NCBI GenBank assembly: GCA_013365365.1 | Contig: JABVXU010000355.1 | Location: 1-57,746 of the forward strand | From: Cruorifilaria tuberocauda | Lineage: Eukaryota > Nematoda > Chromadorea > Rhabditida > Onchocercidae | Direction: 5' to 3' | Length of the DNA stretch: 57,746 nucleotides | Part shown: positions 37,411-53,230 of the stretch, piece by piece | How positions within the stretch are numbered: the first letter of the stretch is position 1 | Layout of the letters: every line of letters begins with the position of its first letter | The notes under the pieces: generated by a model | The model's input: the letters and a program-made list of their open reading frames with translations, nothing else | The model's database searches: none | What the model was told of the DNA's origin: nothing | Program-made: the position numbers and the translations under genes

Positions 37411-40313
37411 TGAGACTCTTTTTTAATCAACACCAATCAAAGATTTACACTAATCCACTTTGAGTACCCTTTTGAAATTTACCCTAGTGAAGATGGAACT
37501 GCAAATTAACTGGAATAATTAATCAAAATCCATACAATTTTGCCTGATATATTTGCAAACGATTTCTTGAATTGAAATTGTTAAAATCTTATTGATATAT
37601 TTATGATTAAAATTTTAAAGGCAATTGCATTTAATTACACGATTACTTTCTCTATCTAATATTGCTAATTAATACCCTGAAACAATCGATGAAAATTACG
37701 CAAGTTAGAAAATCTTAAACCGGCATCGAACAGATTGTGAAACTTCAATGTTCATCAAACATCAAAGTTTCACATCTCTACAGAAATTTATTGATGTCAC
37801 TAATGAAACTTTTTTCTCCAGCTAATTCAAGTAGTGCTAGACCATCATTTCATGAACAGATACTCATAACAAAGATTTATACTATGAACTTTATCTCCTT
37901 GTTTCTCTTAATCATTCTTACAACAACTAATACTGTTTTATTATTATTCTAAATCTTCTGTAGTATCATTCATTTAACTATTTATCCACTTCCCCTTAAG
38001 TTAAGGATCTATATCATCTAAATTGAGCTTCAAATATTCCTAATTCGTCTACTCCAATCGATATGTTAATGAAAAAATACTAAATAGGTTAGTGATATAT
38101 ATGCATTTGCAGTATCATACGTACTCTACATCTATATTTATCTGTATGTAATCATTATCATATATATCATTATATCGTAATTGTGTAATATGGTAATACA
38201 GTAGTACAGTGTTGTGTTTTTATAATTGATTGAATTATTATTTTCTTATGCATTCCACTAGGATATAGGAAACTGATAAAATATAGAGAAATATCATTCC
38301 TTCAAATACTTAAAATTGTTATGAATAACGCTTTGCACTGCTTCATGGTATCATCACGGAACTGTCTCCAACCGGGTCATACAATAAATGCATACCAATC
38401 AAAACGACAAGCAGAGATGCGCACAGAGTCAAATTGTCAAATTTCATGAAAATTCTATACGCTATTATTCTGCCATCTATATCATGCTTCTTTTTTCTTT
38501 GTTCCTTTTTATCCATATCACATGTATAAATTCACTAGTGATAACTAATCAACTTACTTACTGAGATAGTGACTTACTGAGATCCTCAAGTAACCTACGA
38601 ATGGGATCCTGAAGCAGTTATATCTTCTGTATCAAAAAAAATTCCAAAAAAAAATCATTTGAACACGATTTTGATTTATGGTACATGAAGTTTAAGTTTT
38701 AGAATGATATCATCAATAGTGATATTGTTATCATATATATATAGTTATAAAAGATATGAGTTTTTCCCGTACCTTCCTTTTTTTTAGTACGGAACAAAAG
38801 CTTGTAACGAGTAGTAGGAAACAAAGATAAGGACGAAATGGATAAAAGAACATGTAAATGATGATAACTATTTTAATTTCAAATGTCAATAATTACAAGA
38901 TACTGAAACAAAGGTACCGGAAAAAGAAAAGTTAAAACCGAAATAGAACGGAAGCTTTTCTACAACTATACAACACATTAAATAACAACAATGTGTATGC
39001 TGAACTATGATACAAGAAAGCATTATATTTACTTTACAGATACACAGCAATTTGTTGAGGCGAATCTTCTGAACACGTACATACCTCTAAATTGAATTTC
39101 CTACATTTAATTACAATTTAGCACTTCTTTCCAGTTTATTTACATTTGGGGACGAGAAAAAACAATTCCCTGTAAAATCCACGTACTTTCAATACCTAAA
39201 TCTACATTCGCACGTTATAACAGCAGTTGCAGTGGAATAGGAGCAATCCATAAGACTAAAATTCCAAAAAAATGGAAAAAAGAAAACTGAAGAATGCTTT
39301 GTTTGTGTTAAACAAAAGATAAATTCACTATAAGTAAAGGCTTCCTTAACAATCTTCTACCATAATAATTGTAGGCAGTTCTCCAAAGCCAGTTTTTTAA
39401 GACAAGCACTTTAAAAGCATTTTTCATAGCTAATAAATGGACAAATTTAAAAAAAGTAGATAATGTTTCTGAATAGAATGACAGAAAGATTTACAAAACA
39501 GATTCAGACCAAAGCCTTAAAAAACTACTTAAAAACCGTTAAAATGCAGTAGCTGAAAAATGATAATAGGAAAGAAATGAAAAGCTGAAAAGTAAAAAAA
39601 AAAGCGAAGCAAATAAAATAAGAAAAAAATAAAATAAGACAAAATTAAAGATGATATTGAAAAAAAAACAATAAAAAGTCGAAAAAATGCAGCAATTGCG
39701 ACAAAAAAATAATCAGTTCATTCACAATAAAAAAGAAATATAAAATTTTTTAAGAGAAACGTGCGAAAAAATGCCTATAAAAGACGAATATACATTTCAA
39801 TATGATAAATATTCCACACAGTAATCTTAGAGTCTACTAGCTCAATAAAATTCAGTTGCACGCGATGTGTTTAATTTTGAATTATTTGTTCAGCATACAA
39901 TCATCGAATTTGAAATCCTCGTAGTATATTCACCCAATCCAACTCTATGTTCAATACAGATTCATCGATCACACACGTAAAATGCTCTGCAAAAGTAAAT
40001 CTGTCTGCTAAAATAACTATTTTGAGATAAAAATTAGGTAAATTTAATAGGCTTTCTATAGGAAAAAATAATCTTTCAGTTCATTAATCCCGTGAGATTT
40101 AGCTGCGTTATGTGCTAATTAAAATTCGTCTATTTATCAAATATTTTTACATTCTTCTAAATATAAAATCAATGCCTGCTAGACAAAAGCTTCAAAAAAA
40201 TAGTACTTCCTGAAATAACTAACTGTAATAAGTGCTTTATTCAAAAATTACTTCAAAATCTTTCGAACTAAATTTAATGTACTACTTACCTCGGAAAGAC
40301 AAAAATGTTGATA
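37411..40313. other. Intergenic DNA between CHIC and DLGAP
   Basis: 2.9 kb, AT-rich. One less AT-rich patch, 38321-38449 (plus), is an ATG-to-TGA frame of 42 residues (MNNALHCFMVSSRNC...). On the minus strand the same patch could be a 5' untranslated exon of DLGAP. No other gene is seen. Confidence 0.5.
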
Positions 40314-42084
<1,771 letters not shown>

Positions 42085-43801
42085 CGTCCTTTCTGTACTT
42101 CCAACTCTTGCCAGCACCTAGACTGATATTTTTGTCTAAAAGTAACACAGACTAAGCTATTAACTAATAAGAATGATAATATTGATAATATAACAGTTCT
42201 AATTATCATGAGTTCGATTACACTGACGATTAATAACAGCACACTAATAAACCAAGAAAATAAGAATTATTATTAATCATTTAACCCTATTTCTTCAAAA
42301 AATATGGCGCAACTATAACAGCAAAACGATCATAATGATAGAACAGTTATTACTACATTTTTTCATCAAACTATCACCATGCATTATTTGAAAAATCGAG
42401 TGAGGAAAAAAATGAAGCTGAATATAGAAACTGAGCAGAATTAACCTGTTATCAGCCTATTAAACTATTGTACCACCTTTCATCTTGATGAAATTAATAT
42501 AAAATACAAGCTTCACCTAATCGTTCACATATATGTTGCAGTATCATATGATAATTTCGAATAATCGAATTGGAAAATAGTTAAGATGACAGTGAATAAT
42601 TAAAAAGATAATTCATTATAAAAGATTATAACATGCCATAACTTGAAATTACGATTAAATTAAAATAATAGGTAAATATTATTCAATTATTCGAGTTAAA
42701 CTAACCAAAAAAAAAAGAAGTAAGTGAATGAAATGAAGAATGAATACATAGATTTTAATTTGCACCAAATTTTATCGCATTTAATTAAAATTATTTACGA
42801 CCATATGCAATGAACTAGCACTTAACATTAAGCCTCAAATACATAAGCAAGCATGTAACCTCCTCTTTCTTTTAGCCGTCTTCTCTCCCGTACTCTTTCC
42901 AGCTCCTCCGACCTTGTAAACCATTCTAACAGCAAAACCAATTAGCTTACCAGTTTTAACTGCACACACAATGCAATTCATAATATCCAACCTTTATCAT
43001 TGAATAAGATTGTTTCATATCTTGTTATCAATTATTGAAGAGCTAAATCTAAATTATCACAAAATTATAACCACTACATCATATATCCTACACCATGATT
43101 TATTAATTATCAGTAAGAAATTACGAAAGGGTTAAGTCAGAAGACGACTGATACCAATTATTTGCATTAATTTCTAGCATTTTCTAAAAAATCTTGTCTG
43201 CTACTAGTGAATAGGATAAAAAATATTTTCCATGATAAATTATAGAAAAAATGGCACCACACTTTCTTGACCACATCTATAATCTTGTTGTCAATCTCGA
43301 TATTAGAACTTCTATTTTTTTAAGAATACTAGTCCAGCCAGAGCTTAGAATTATTTAATTTTAAAAACCACAACTTTTCTCTTGACATTTTTTGTAACAC
43401 TGTATGAGGATTCAATTTATCACACAAAAATTATAAAGTAAAACTGTCACCTATTGCACATGAACATCAACAGAGTTGTTCAAACTAATACTAATATTTC
43501 CATCTAAAAAAAATTTTGCTTTTCTTCCAACATCATAAAATTTACTTAAAGAAGTGATGACGGAACCAATGACAGATCTTTCAGATTATAACAATGCATA
43601 CAGTTATGAAAATGCACATTATATTTTTTGAAAAATGAGTGAAAATACAATAATTACTCAATAGCTCTCTATATTAAAGATGTAATGATGACATTTATAA
43701 AAACAGATATGAATGAAAAGAGGAACTGCAAATTTTTCAACATGCCAAAAAAGATCAACAAGATATGAATACAGTAGGAACAACGTTCATTTCCACCACC
43801 T
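42085..43801. other. Intergenic DNA between SPT6 and CHIC
   Basis: AT-rich. A GTCTAG acceptor about 34 bp upstream of the CHIC ATG suggests an upstream untranslated exon or trans-splicing. A purine-rich, less AT-rich patch on the minus strand (about 42960-42860, ending GAGGAG|GTTACA) is a candidate CHIC 5' untranslated exon. It also encodes a 48-residue frame (42981-42835) that I do not recognise. Confidence 0.45.
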
Positions 43802-46800
43802 TCACACCAATTTCAGCGATACACTGCAATTTGAAACTAGAAAAACGTGAACTTCAAATTAATTGCAACTTTGGAAAAGGTTCAATTCCTATTCCTCAAT
43901 TGTTTCAGCACAAGATATGAAGGAAAAGTAGAATATAAAGTGGTTTAGTATATCTTTAATATAAATCTCGATTCTATTTAATGCATGCGTTTCGACAATT
44001 CAATTTTATTTTACCTTAATTATGAGAAAATAAGGCTTACTTCCCGGTGGTGGTTCCCGATAATGCAATTTGAACCACGATAAAACAGCTTCAAGACTTT
44101 GGAATAACTGCTGTCGGAAACGAAATCCTTCTGGTGTTACAGTCATATACTCATGCCTTGCTTTGTTGCGCGGTAAATACGATATAACAAATTTTCCAGG
44201 ATAATCTTGTGATGGTGTCAATATATAACTATAAATGCAAAATATTAAGAAGTATACGTAGTAAAGTGGAGAAAAATTATACTACCAAAAGTAATTACCG
44301 AAAGTCAGATAAATACACACGAGAGACGAAGTGCTTACGGTATCCGCTGTGGATTTCGCTTTTTTTCATCGAAGAGATAACTTTCAATATCATCTCGATC
44401 TTCCGCTCGTTTTCCATCCAAAAAATATTTGTGCGACAAAACATCACGAGCTAATGCAGCCATAGGCTGTATATGACGAGCAAGGATTTCATCCAAATCT
44501 TCAAACTCCTGAAAAGATCGAATTTTCGTTAAACAAATATACAAGAAAAGTTAAAATATAGATCGGAAAAAGCATCTAAAATTTCAGAAGATCTATTCGG
44601 TTAAAATTTAAAACAATAAAAAGTAAACAAAGATTATTATATATGACTGATAACAAAATATATATGACTAAACATGATAAACAAACAAACATACTTCCGT
44701 GCCAATTAATAATGTTTTGCCAAGACTAAACTGGTGTTGCTTCCCCTCTTCTTTAATATCGATATGTTGATAGATACCATCAGCTACTTTCCATGTTACC
44801 GTTAAATGTGAAACGGATTTTGAACTGGGTCGAATAATCGCTTCACCCTAAAATTAATATCTTTTCCATAAACAATTTAAATTTAATTCATTAAAACTTC
44901 AAAAATCAATGCAAGCGTTACAAATACTTACTTGCTCAAATTTTTGAAGCATCCGTTCAGCATCTTTGAAAGTAACATTGTGAAATGATGGATGCGATAT
45001 AACCCTTTTCACAAAATATGTTACAATCTTCCTTTGTTCTCTCAATTTTTTATCCTTCTCGTCATCATCCTGCAACTGATGGTCAAAATAAAAAAAAAAC
45101 AAAATATATGTTAATTATACTGCACAATTAACTTAATTTCTTCTATTACCTGACATTTCAATCTATCGAAGTAACGATCTAACTCGCTGTTCTGCGGCTG
45201 CAGTCCCCTCAAGTCAGATGATCGACAAGAGCAGGTTGCAGAAAATTTATCTGGATCCAACTCTAATATCCGGCAATATATAGGTTGGTTACGCTGAAAA
45301 TTTCAACTTTCTTCAGTCCTATATCAAATGATTGAAAATGAACTACAAAAAGTAGTAGAAAAATTATTATAAGGAAGAGATTAAGGAAGACGAAATTAAA
45401 TTCTTACCCTAACTCTCTCGCTTGGATCCACAAACGAATCCGGTCGATCTGATAAATACTTATTTGGAATAAAACCAGTTATACCACTGTCGAATCGTAC
45501 TTTTACACCGATTGGTTGACCAGGGCATGAATCAATATGTTGCCACACCTTAATTTTCATAATCAGAAAAAAGTACATCAACAATCACAAAACCTTTTCA
45601 TCGAAAAATCGAAGTTTTCTTCTGCTAAATTAAAATCACCTCATTTGTATTGTTGAAATCAGGTTTGTAACAATACTGGCATTTCCACTGACCCGTACGT
45701 TCATCTCTGATAGGAGGTACTCGCTCGCGTTCTTCTGGATCCCTTGGTTTGCGATAAATTATGTGCATTACTCGCCCCATTACTAGTTTCCCTGAAATTA
45801 CTCGATGATCCATAAATTCTGTAAAAGAATTCATTATAAAAATGGAAAATGTTAGCTTCCATGTTGCAGCGTAAGATTACTTCATATATAACAATTTAGA
45901 ATTATAACACATTTCTATAATCCAAAATGGTGGACGAAATTAACTGAATGAAGTGAATCCATGCACTAAATATGTTCAAACAAATTCAAATCAGTAGAAA
46001 ATACAATAATAGCACAAAAAACCCCAAACTGACCTATGGAATCAGAAGTCTCTTTTGTCAACATGGTGAAAATCCTTTCAGCTGATGGACTTTCGTAAGG
46101 AACGCGAAGATCTTTGTATCGATGATTTAGCTCTGCACGAATATCATACAATGTAATGCTTTTGTTACCAAAACCTTGCCGTGCAAGTTCCTCGGCAAAA
46201 GCATCTAGATCGAGATCCTGAAATTAATAATCTGTATATCGAAAGCTAACTACGACTACAAAACAACAATTTGAAAACTAAAAATAATTTATTGAAAATA
46301 TACCTTAAGTTTATCTGGATTTTGTAGAATTTCTTCCAAAGCACTGGTGGGATCAGCAGCATCATCAATTTCCAAGGCATCGACTGCCATTTTCCGAGCC
46401 CACTCATACGTTTCTGGATGTACTCGAGAACCATCCAACACCTAAATTCAAGAACTGCAGAACAGAAACTTTTACAATTTTTTAAAACATAATAAGCGTA
46501 TAAAGTAATTGGACTGTCCCTTAAAATTTTAGTTTCAGTGATTTTCAAGCACGGTTTATAAATACCTCAACGTAAGCATCGGTTCTTTCAGACACCTTCG
46601 CTGTGTCAATCTTGATAAAGCCCGCCGAATTCATAAATACCTATAATAAATTTTAGAGATGAAGATCAGTAATACGAAGCTAAAAAATTTTCCAGCTTTT
46701 TCAGAAAATTCTAGCCAGACAATAGTTGAACTGCGACTAAAATACCAGCCTACCTTTGGCCCCATGCGACATAATGTAACTAATTTTGTCCGACTTTCCA

Positions 46801-49800
46801 GAAGATTGTCATTCTGCTTCAATATTTTCAATAAATGCACTGCCTTCCTCGGCCCTAACCCACAAACAAATTGCAGCAAATATGAAGTATGAGGGTACTC
46901 CAAACAGCGATTTACATCCACACCTACTTCATTTACTCTATTTATGAACTCCAATGACAACGCGAACAACAGTTCTTCCTATAATATGATTAAGTCACTT
47001 GGTGCAAACGTATGTTAATTCTTTTAAAAAAAAACCGAACAAATACAAATTTGATCTTTACTGTTCCTATATATATCCACATATAGCATGAAAAATTACC
47101 TTGTTAACTTCACTTTGCAACGGATGATATGATACACAGAGAATGTCATCCTCTGTATTGCATAAGTGGGCATATTCGATTAATGGATCCAATAATAAAC
47201 GGCCTAAGGAGACTGCTTGTCGTAGTATTGGTGGATAATTAGGGAATTCCGTCTATAAAATAGAACATGAATTTTATGTTAAAAGGCCAAAAATTTACAT
47301 CCTCATAATAACAGGTGAAATATTTTATCCAAATAATTTAGTTAATTGTACAAAAAATTACTCAATTAAAAAGCGTTCCGCAATTTCAAATTTTTTCACC
47401 TGTATCCTTTAATCTGTTCTGATATGACTTCGAAATACTAAGATTATATCACCGTTAAATAAGATTGTGTAAAATAAGTATGTTAAGATTTAATAACTCA
47501 AATTACGTCGCTCGATAAATAAAATTCGCGAAAATATTGCTAAACATTTACAATCGCCTGTTTGCTGTGCATATAAATTCTGGCTGCTTCATTATCTACA
47601 ATTTCCACGGAAATTTCTTTTGTTATTCCAGAAATTTCGCGCAATAAAGATTCGATATCTCGTCGAAGATAATAAGCATCCATATTTTCACCGGATATTG
47701 CAATGACATGAGGTCGACGTTTTTCGATGAATTTTCGCAAATAAATCATATCTTGACGCTAAGAAATCAGAAATAAATAATGATTAAGAAATGAAAATCG
47801 AACAAGGACAGTCTCAAAATGATGAATTCAGTAGTGTTTTTGATGACAATCTACACTGTATGGACAATATAACAACAAAAACTTCTTAACGTAGAAAGAA
47901 GTTTTGCATGACGAACTGAGTGAATATAGCATTTGAAGACAAGATGAATGCTAACCTTTAGATCTGCTTCGCCTAGTCTTCTTGAATTCATATTTTTTGT
48001 AATATGAATCAGTCGAAGATGATCTAAAACTTGGCCATCTTGATCGATAAGAGCGCAAAATGATGCCTGATCCCTGCAAACATTGATTTATTTTAGCTAT
48101 AATCCTCACTCATGAGTTATCGTTTCAGATATTTCAATATGTGACTCATTCTCGCATATCTTAAAAAGCAAATATTAATGGTAAATAACGTTACCTTTCT
48201 TCAGGATATACAATACTTAAAACTCTTGTTTTACTAGCAAATCCACTCTCGAAATCATCATCATCATCATCGTCATCATCACGCATGTTACGATAAGCTG
48301 CAGTTTTAATTCGATCATATAAATTTTGAGTGCTTTGCTGAAATTTGTCCATTTAATAGGAAATAGATTTCTTACAGCCATTTCAGCTCAACATTATATG
48401 ATCACGACAGTATAACCTAATAAACCGATATACAAAAAATTGTTTAAAATGTAATTAAATGAATTAGAAGGACATACTTTAATCACATAATCTCTTGCCT
48501 CCTGCAGAAGTCTTTCGTGAGCTTCGCGTTCAAACACCGGTAGAAGAAAGTTGCTAACACAAACTGTTACCGCTTCTTCTCTTATTTTATTCCACATATC
48601 AACAACACGAGAATATTCATCTCTGAAAAGAAACTAGTTCCTTAAAATAAGCATATATAACACTTAGATTCACCACCACTATCGTCATTTCAAAGTTCAA
48701 AAAAAAAAATCAAAAATAATTTCTGCCAAAAAGTTTTTACCTATAATAGGGTTGTTCAGAAAGAAATTCTTGAAGCAGCGTTCTCTTGAATCTAATATCT
48801 TCTTCCGTGTCACAATGCAACTTCAAATTCAGTAATCCACCAGTACGCGCCTAAGAATAGGGTCTAGTTTTATTTCAATGCTTTCATTTTTAAAAGTGAG
48901 GGTTTATATCATTCTATAAAGAAATGAGCATGATAAAAAATCTAATAATCAAACAGCTCTTGAAAAATCATCCTACAAAAATAGTTCTAAAACAGTTAAG
49001 TAACACCCACCTGTACGTACCATAAGTATTCATCATGCCGTAGACTTGCAACTGGCTTGTCACGTACATATCTAAATTACCAAAATTTTTTTCCACTAAA
49101 ATTGGAACATGTGTAACCACAATTTGTCTTTGAAGTTTAATTATGAAAAATATGGATAAAACATGAGGAAATCAAAAATCTGTTACCTCCTGGGCCATAA
49201 TTTGTGATTTTCATCAATTTCTTCTCGCCCTCTTTTTGTTGGACAAACTGAGATCTTCAAACGTAACCTATATCGTGATCGCAGCAGTTCACGTACTTTT
49301 GGTTCCCTGCTTAGTTGCTTAGCAACAACATGAATAGCACCAGTTAATACAGCTTCTGGTGTAGGGAAACTTTGACAGACATACTGTTCGGCCGCCTTTA
49401 ATGGCTCTTCATCGTCTTGCACAATATCATGCCGTTTCCAATCGAGATTTTCTGCAAACTGCAGAGGAGTTAAGCCAAAACGTGAAGCCATTGCCGATAA
49501 CCCATTCTGGATACAGAGCTGGAAATAAAAGATAGATGAAAAACAGGTAGTAAACCGTAAATCATAACGTAAGTATGAAAGGCTCTTAACTAACATAGTT
49601 GCATTTATTCTTCTAATATGTGGTGAAAGATTGAAGTAGAACATACCATATATTTATCCGTCCTTGTAGCGGCACGAAAACGCATTTCAGCAGCTTCACG
49701 TTCAGGATCGTCTTCACTCAAATTCTGAATTTTTTCCCAATCTATCATTTTCGGCACTTCCGGACCATAATAGAGCTGGAACTTCGTCGAAACATCCATC

Positions 49801-52800
49801 AAACCTTCTACTGTTTGCACTCCATGCACTCTATATCAAAATAATTTTTAACTTCATTAAAATGCACTAAAATACAATATTAGTAATATTGTATTCCTTA
49901 TACAAGGGCAAAATATAAATCAAAAAGATCAATGCTTACTCATTCATATCCTGCTCAGTAACAATACGCATCCCAGCTGCATTATCGTTCTCCATCTGAT
50001 AATTTAACATCCGTTTCATTAGCTCCAATAAACGTTTTTTCCTTTGTTGCAAATGGCACCACTAAAACAGTAAATAGACAATTTTGATTTTTAAACACAG
50101 ACAAACAAAACTAAAGAAAAACAAAAAATACCTTTTCATCCCATTGATACACTTTCCATAAATCATTGATTACCAAACATGATTCCACATATTCTTTACG
50201 ATAAAATGCTATGAATGGCACCTATAAAGTATAATTTGAAAGTAAATCAAGAGCTATGAATATTATAAAAGAATACAATCTTAAAATAAATTTAATGCCC
50301 ATGTTTGTCAACAAAAATGCTCTATTCTATGAACAGGGAAACTAAAATATTTACCTCGAATAACTGATTTCTAATGAATTTCAAAGCCTCTTTAATTTTA
50401 TCTGGTGCTTCTGCAGCAATTTTAGCTCGTTCATCAATGCGAAGATCAGGATTTGACAATACAGTGAGACAGCTTTCTTCCTAAAGTTATGGTTTAGAAG
50501 CTGTCTGTAATAAACTTTGCAAAATTTTGGCGACTATAATGAAGAAATGGCGCTTCTTCAATTACCATCAAGTTTCAATTACCATTACTGCTACAGAGAA
50601 GTTTGAATCCAGTAGAAAACTTGGCGGTAACAGTTTGAAATACAAGGTATTAGAAATATATGGAAAATTAAAGCTTCCCAAGACAATAGCAGATAAGGAA
50701 AATAAATAAATTAATACCTGTTCCGACAAAGTTGCATTATCAAATGCATATTGGTAAATCCATTTGGCTTCAAATTCGAGCTCATGTTCATCAGCCTCAC
50801 TTACTGGGATTCGACGAAGCTGTAAGAATTGTAATAAAAAGTGCTGTTTCCTTAACTATCCATAACATGGAAATAATTGAAGCAAATTAAAGTACTTGGA
50901 AGCGTTCAGGGCGATCATCCAGCTGTATGCGTTTATCCATAGGAGCAAGCAACTTCTCTTCAAGTTCTGCAGGTTCAATTGTATCCATCAAAGTAGCTCG
51001 TTTCTCTTTTGGTTTTATTTTACGGGAACGCGATATATCTCCTCCTTCCAGTTCTTCTTGTTCTTCATCTTCCGGATATTCATCCTCATCTTCACCTGGC
51101 TGGAATTAAATTACATTCGAATAAATAGATATATGAAAAAATATAAAGATGCTAGAAAAAGCTGAAAGAAAAATAATAGGATACTAACCTCTACATCTTC
51201 ATCATAAAATTCAGCAAAATTAAAATCATCTACTCCGAATATTTCTCTTGCGTCATCAATAGCTTGTTCTGGTACGTCTGTAAAACGGTAACGACGCTGC
51301 CGATGTTGTGGCTGCTGTCCATCATCCGTAACAATAAAATCGTCTTCTGAAACGGGAAAACATAATGAGCAATTTAAATATCAGGCAAATATCTGAAATT
51401 TCTAAATTATCAACACTGAATGAAATATTACCAGAATGTTCGCTTTCAGTGCCTGAACCCTCTTCGCCATCATAAATATGTCGTTCCGATCCTCTGTAAT
51501 CACTGCGTTGATCGTCATCTCCAGCCAAATCATCCTTGAAAAATGAGGCGATTTGCTAAATTCTGGGAGAAAAAAGGATGAAATTCAATATACCGCATCA
51601 CACAAACATTATTTGTTTACTGCTCTTTGCTTCTGTTATAATTAATTTGGATTTCTTGGATATCAATTTGCTTAATAGTGTCATCATTCGTAGAATGAGA
51701 AATCCAAACGAATGAATAAAATATCAACCTTATCATAAAGATTATTCTTGCTATGGTCATGATCCTCTTCTTCATCACTTTCAATAACCACACGACCACC
51801 AGCTGGTCGCTGCTGTATATCCAAGTTGTCATTCAGTAGATCCAAGTCTTCATCATCCAGCTCTAGATCATCATCTTTTTCGATATCACTTCTGTCATCG
51901 TCCTGAAAAATAAATCGTAATTTTTATTTTCAATGCAAACTGATCAATCAAAAAGTTTTAACAGCTGACAACAACAGAAGACTAGGATGAGACAACTCTG
52001 TTTGCACTTTATTAGGTTAAATCAACATAAATTTTTAAAAAACCTAGTGAAAGACTATTTTATTACAGCCAAATTAGTATAAATTAAAAAAGCTTACTGA
52101 AGACATATAAATCAAAAATAATCCACTATTAAAACAAACATCATTATCGTCTCCTTCATCTTCATCAGCTTCGTCTTCATCGACAACGAAACCTGCCATT
52201 TCCTTCTGAATTTTGGCTTCATCATCTTCACCATCATCCTCATCTTCATCATCTTCGTCATCACTGCAACGACCGAAGATAAAATTCTCAAAAGACGAAT
52301 TTTAAATCCCCGAAATAAGAATGAAACATAGAAATCAGAGAAAAAATAATGCACCAAAATAGAATAAAAAAATATGAATAAAACAAAATCTGATTTATAA
52401 ATATATATGATAATTTATTGCTATACACAAATTCCATCTTCAAGCTCTAAAAAAATTTTTTTTTTCAATTGGTGAGTTGTTCTTGATTCCTTCACCTACT
52501 ACGAACGGTCGGAAGATAGAGTGCTTTAGAAGTAAAGCTGAACAAAAAGTAAAGAGCCATAAACATACATTTTTCACTGCTGTATGATCGTAATAAACTA
52601 AATCATACATATATATAACATATATACATTACATATATAACATTACAACAGCAATCTTGAATAAAATGCAACCGAAATTCAACCTGCTAATTCTTTTCTT
52701 CTTCTTTGCCTTTTCTTTTATCTTCTGCTTTCGTCGTCGTTTAGCTCGAGGTTCTAAATCATCATCATCAATAGATGTATCCGTTGTTTCGCCAGAATTT

Positions 52801-52838
52801 TCCGATTCCTCTGCTTGATTGTCCAAAAATTCCGACAT
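43802..52838 (-). CDS. emb-5: Transcription elongation factor and histone chaperone SPT6 (EMB-5)
   Basis: SPT6 travels with RNA polymerase II, binds the Rpb1 linker through tandem SH2 domains, and reassembles nucleosomes. About 31 exons give roughly 1,550 residues (C. elegans EMB-5 is similar). Start [15 protein letters not shown] at 52838 leads into a basic patch and long Asp/Glu tracts (52264-51190). The core follows: [10 protein letters not shown] (50222-50130), [13 protein letters not shown] (49520-49190), a YqgF-like part with [19 protein letters not shown] (47760-47550), a helix-hairpin-helix [15 protein letters not shown] (46980-46755), and an S1 domain [20 protein letters not shown] (45549-45405). 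Then come SH2-1 with [19 protein letters not shown] (44850-44696) and SH2-2 with [17 protein letters not shown], ending HYREPPPG at 44041. The next exon, after TTTTTCTAG, adds only about 11 residues ([11 protein letters not shown]) to a stop at 43802; that last exon is less certain. An Asp run (about 48252-48280) comes from a GAT repeat. No long Thr/Pro-rich tail like that of vertebrates is visible. Confidence 0.95.
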
Positions 52839-53160
52839 ACTTTCTTATATTTTCCTCATTGATTCCCCAAATTATATATCCCGCCTAAAAATCCATAACT
52901 TTCTTTTACTCAATAAATTTAAAAGAGATTAACACGATAAGGAATGATGCAGACTGATAAAAGAACACCCAATATGATATTAAATAGATGGATAAATTAA
53001 GTGCCAATTTGATAATCTAATAATATTAATTAATTTAATTTATACTTTGCAAATAAGCAATTGGAAGTTTATTAATTATGCAACGATAAAACAGCAGAAG
53101 GACAAATGCAGAGAATCAAACAATACCTCTAGAAAATAACTGGAATATCCCAAAAAAAGA

Positions 53161-53230
53161 ACCCGGGAGAAAATCGACAACCGGAAGCGGAAGAAAAACC
53201 ACCGCCCAGCAAAATCTCCAATCGCCAAAT
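53161..53230 (-). promoter_or_regulatory. Candidate SPT6 promoter block with tandem ETS-type sites
   Basis: A GC-richer stretch about 330-390 bp upstream of the SPT6 ATG contains CCGGAAGCGGAAG (53181-53193), two overlapping GGAA ETS cores of which the first is a consensus CCGGAAG. ETS pairs are typical of housekeeping promoters. Inferred from motif and position only. Confidence 0.3.

Noticed and set aside
50927..51109. Plus-strand Ser-rich frame
   Set aside because: It is the shadow of the acidic SPT6 exon on the minus strand.
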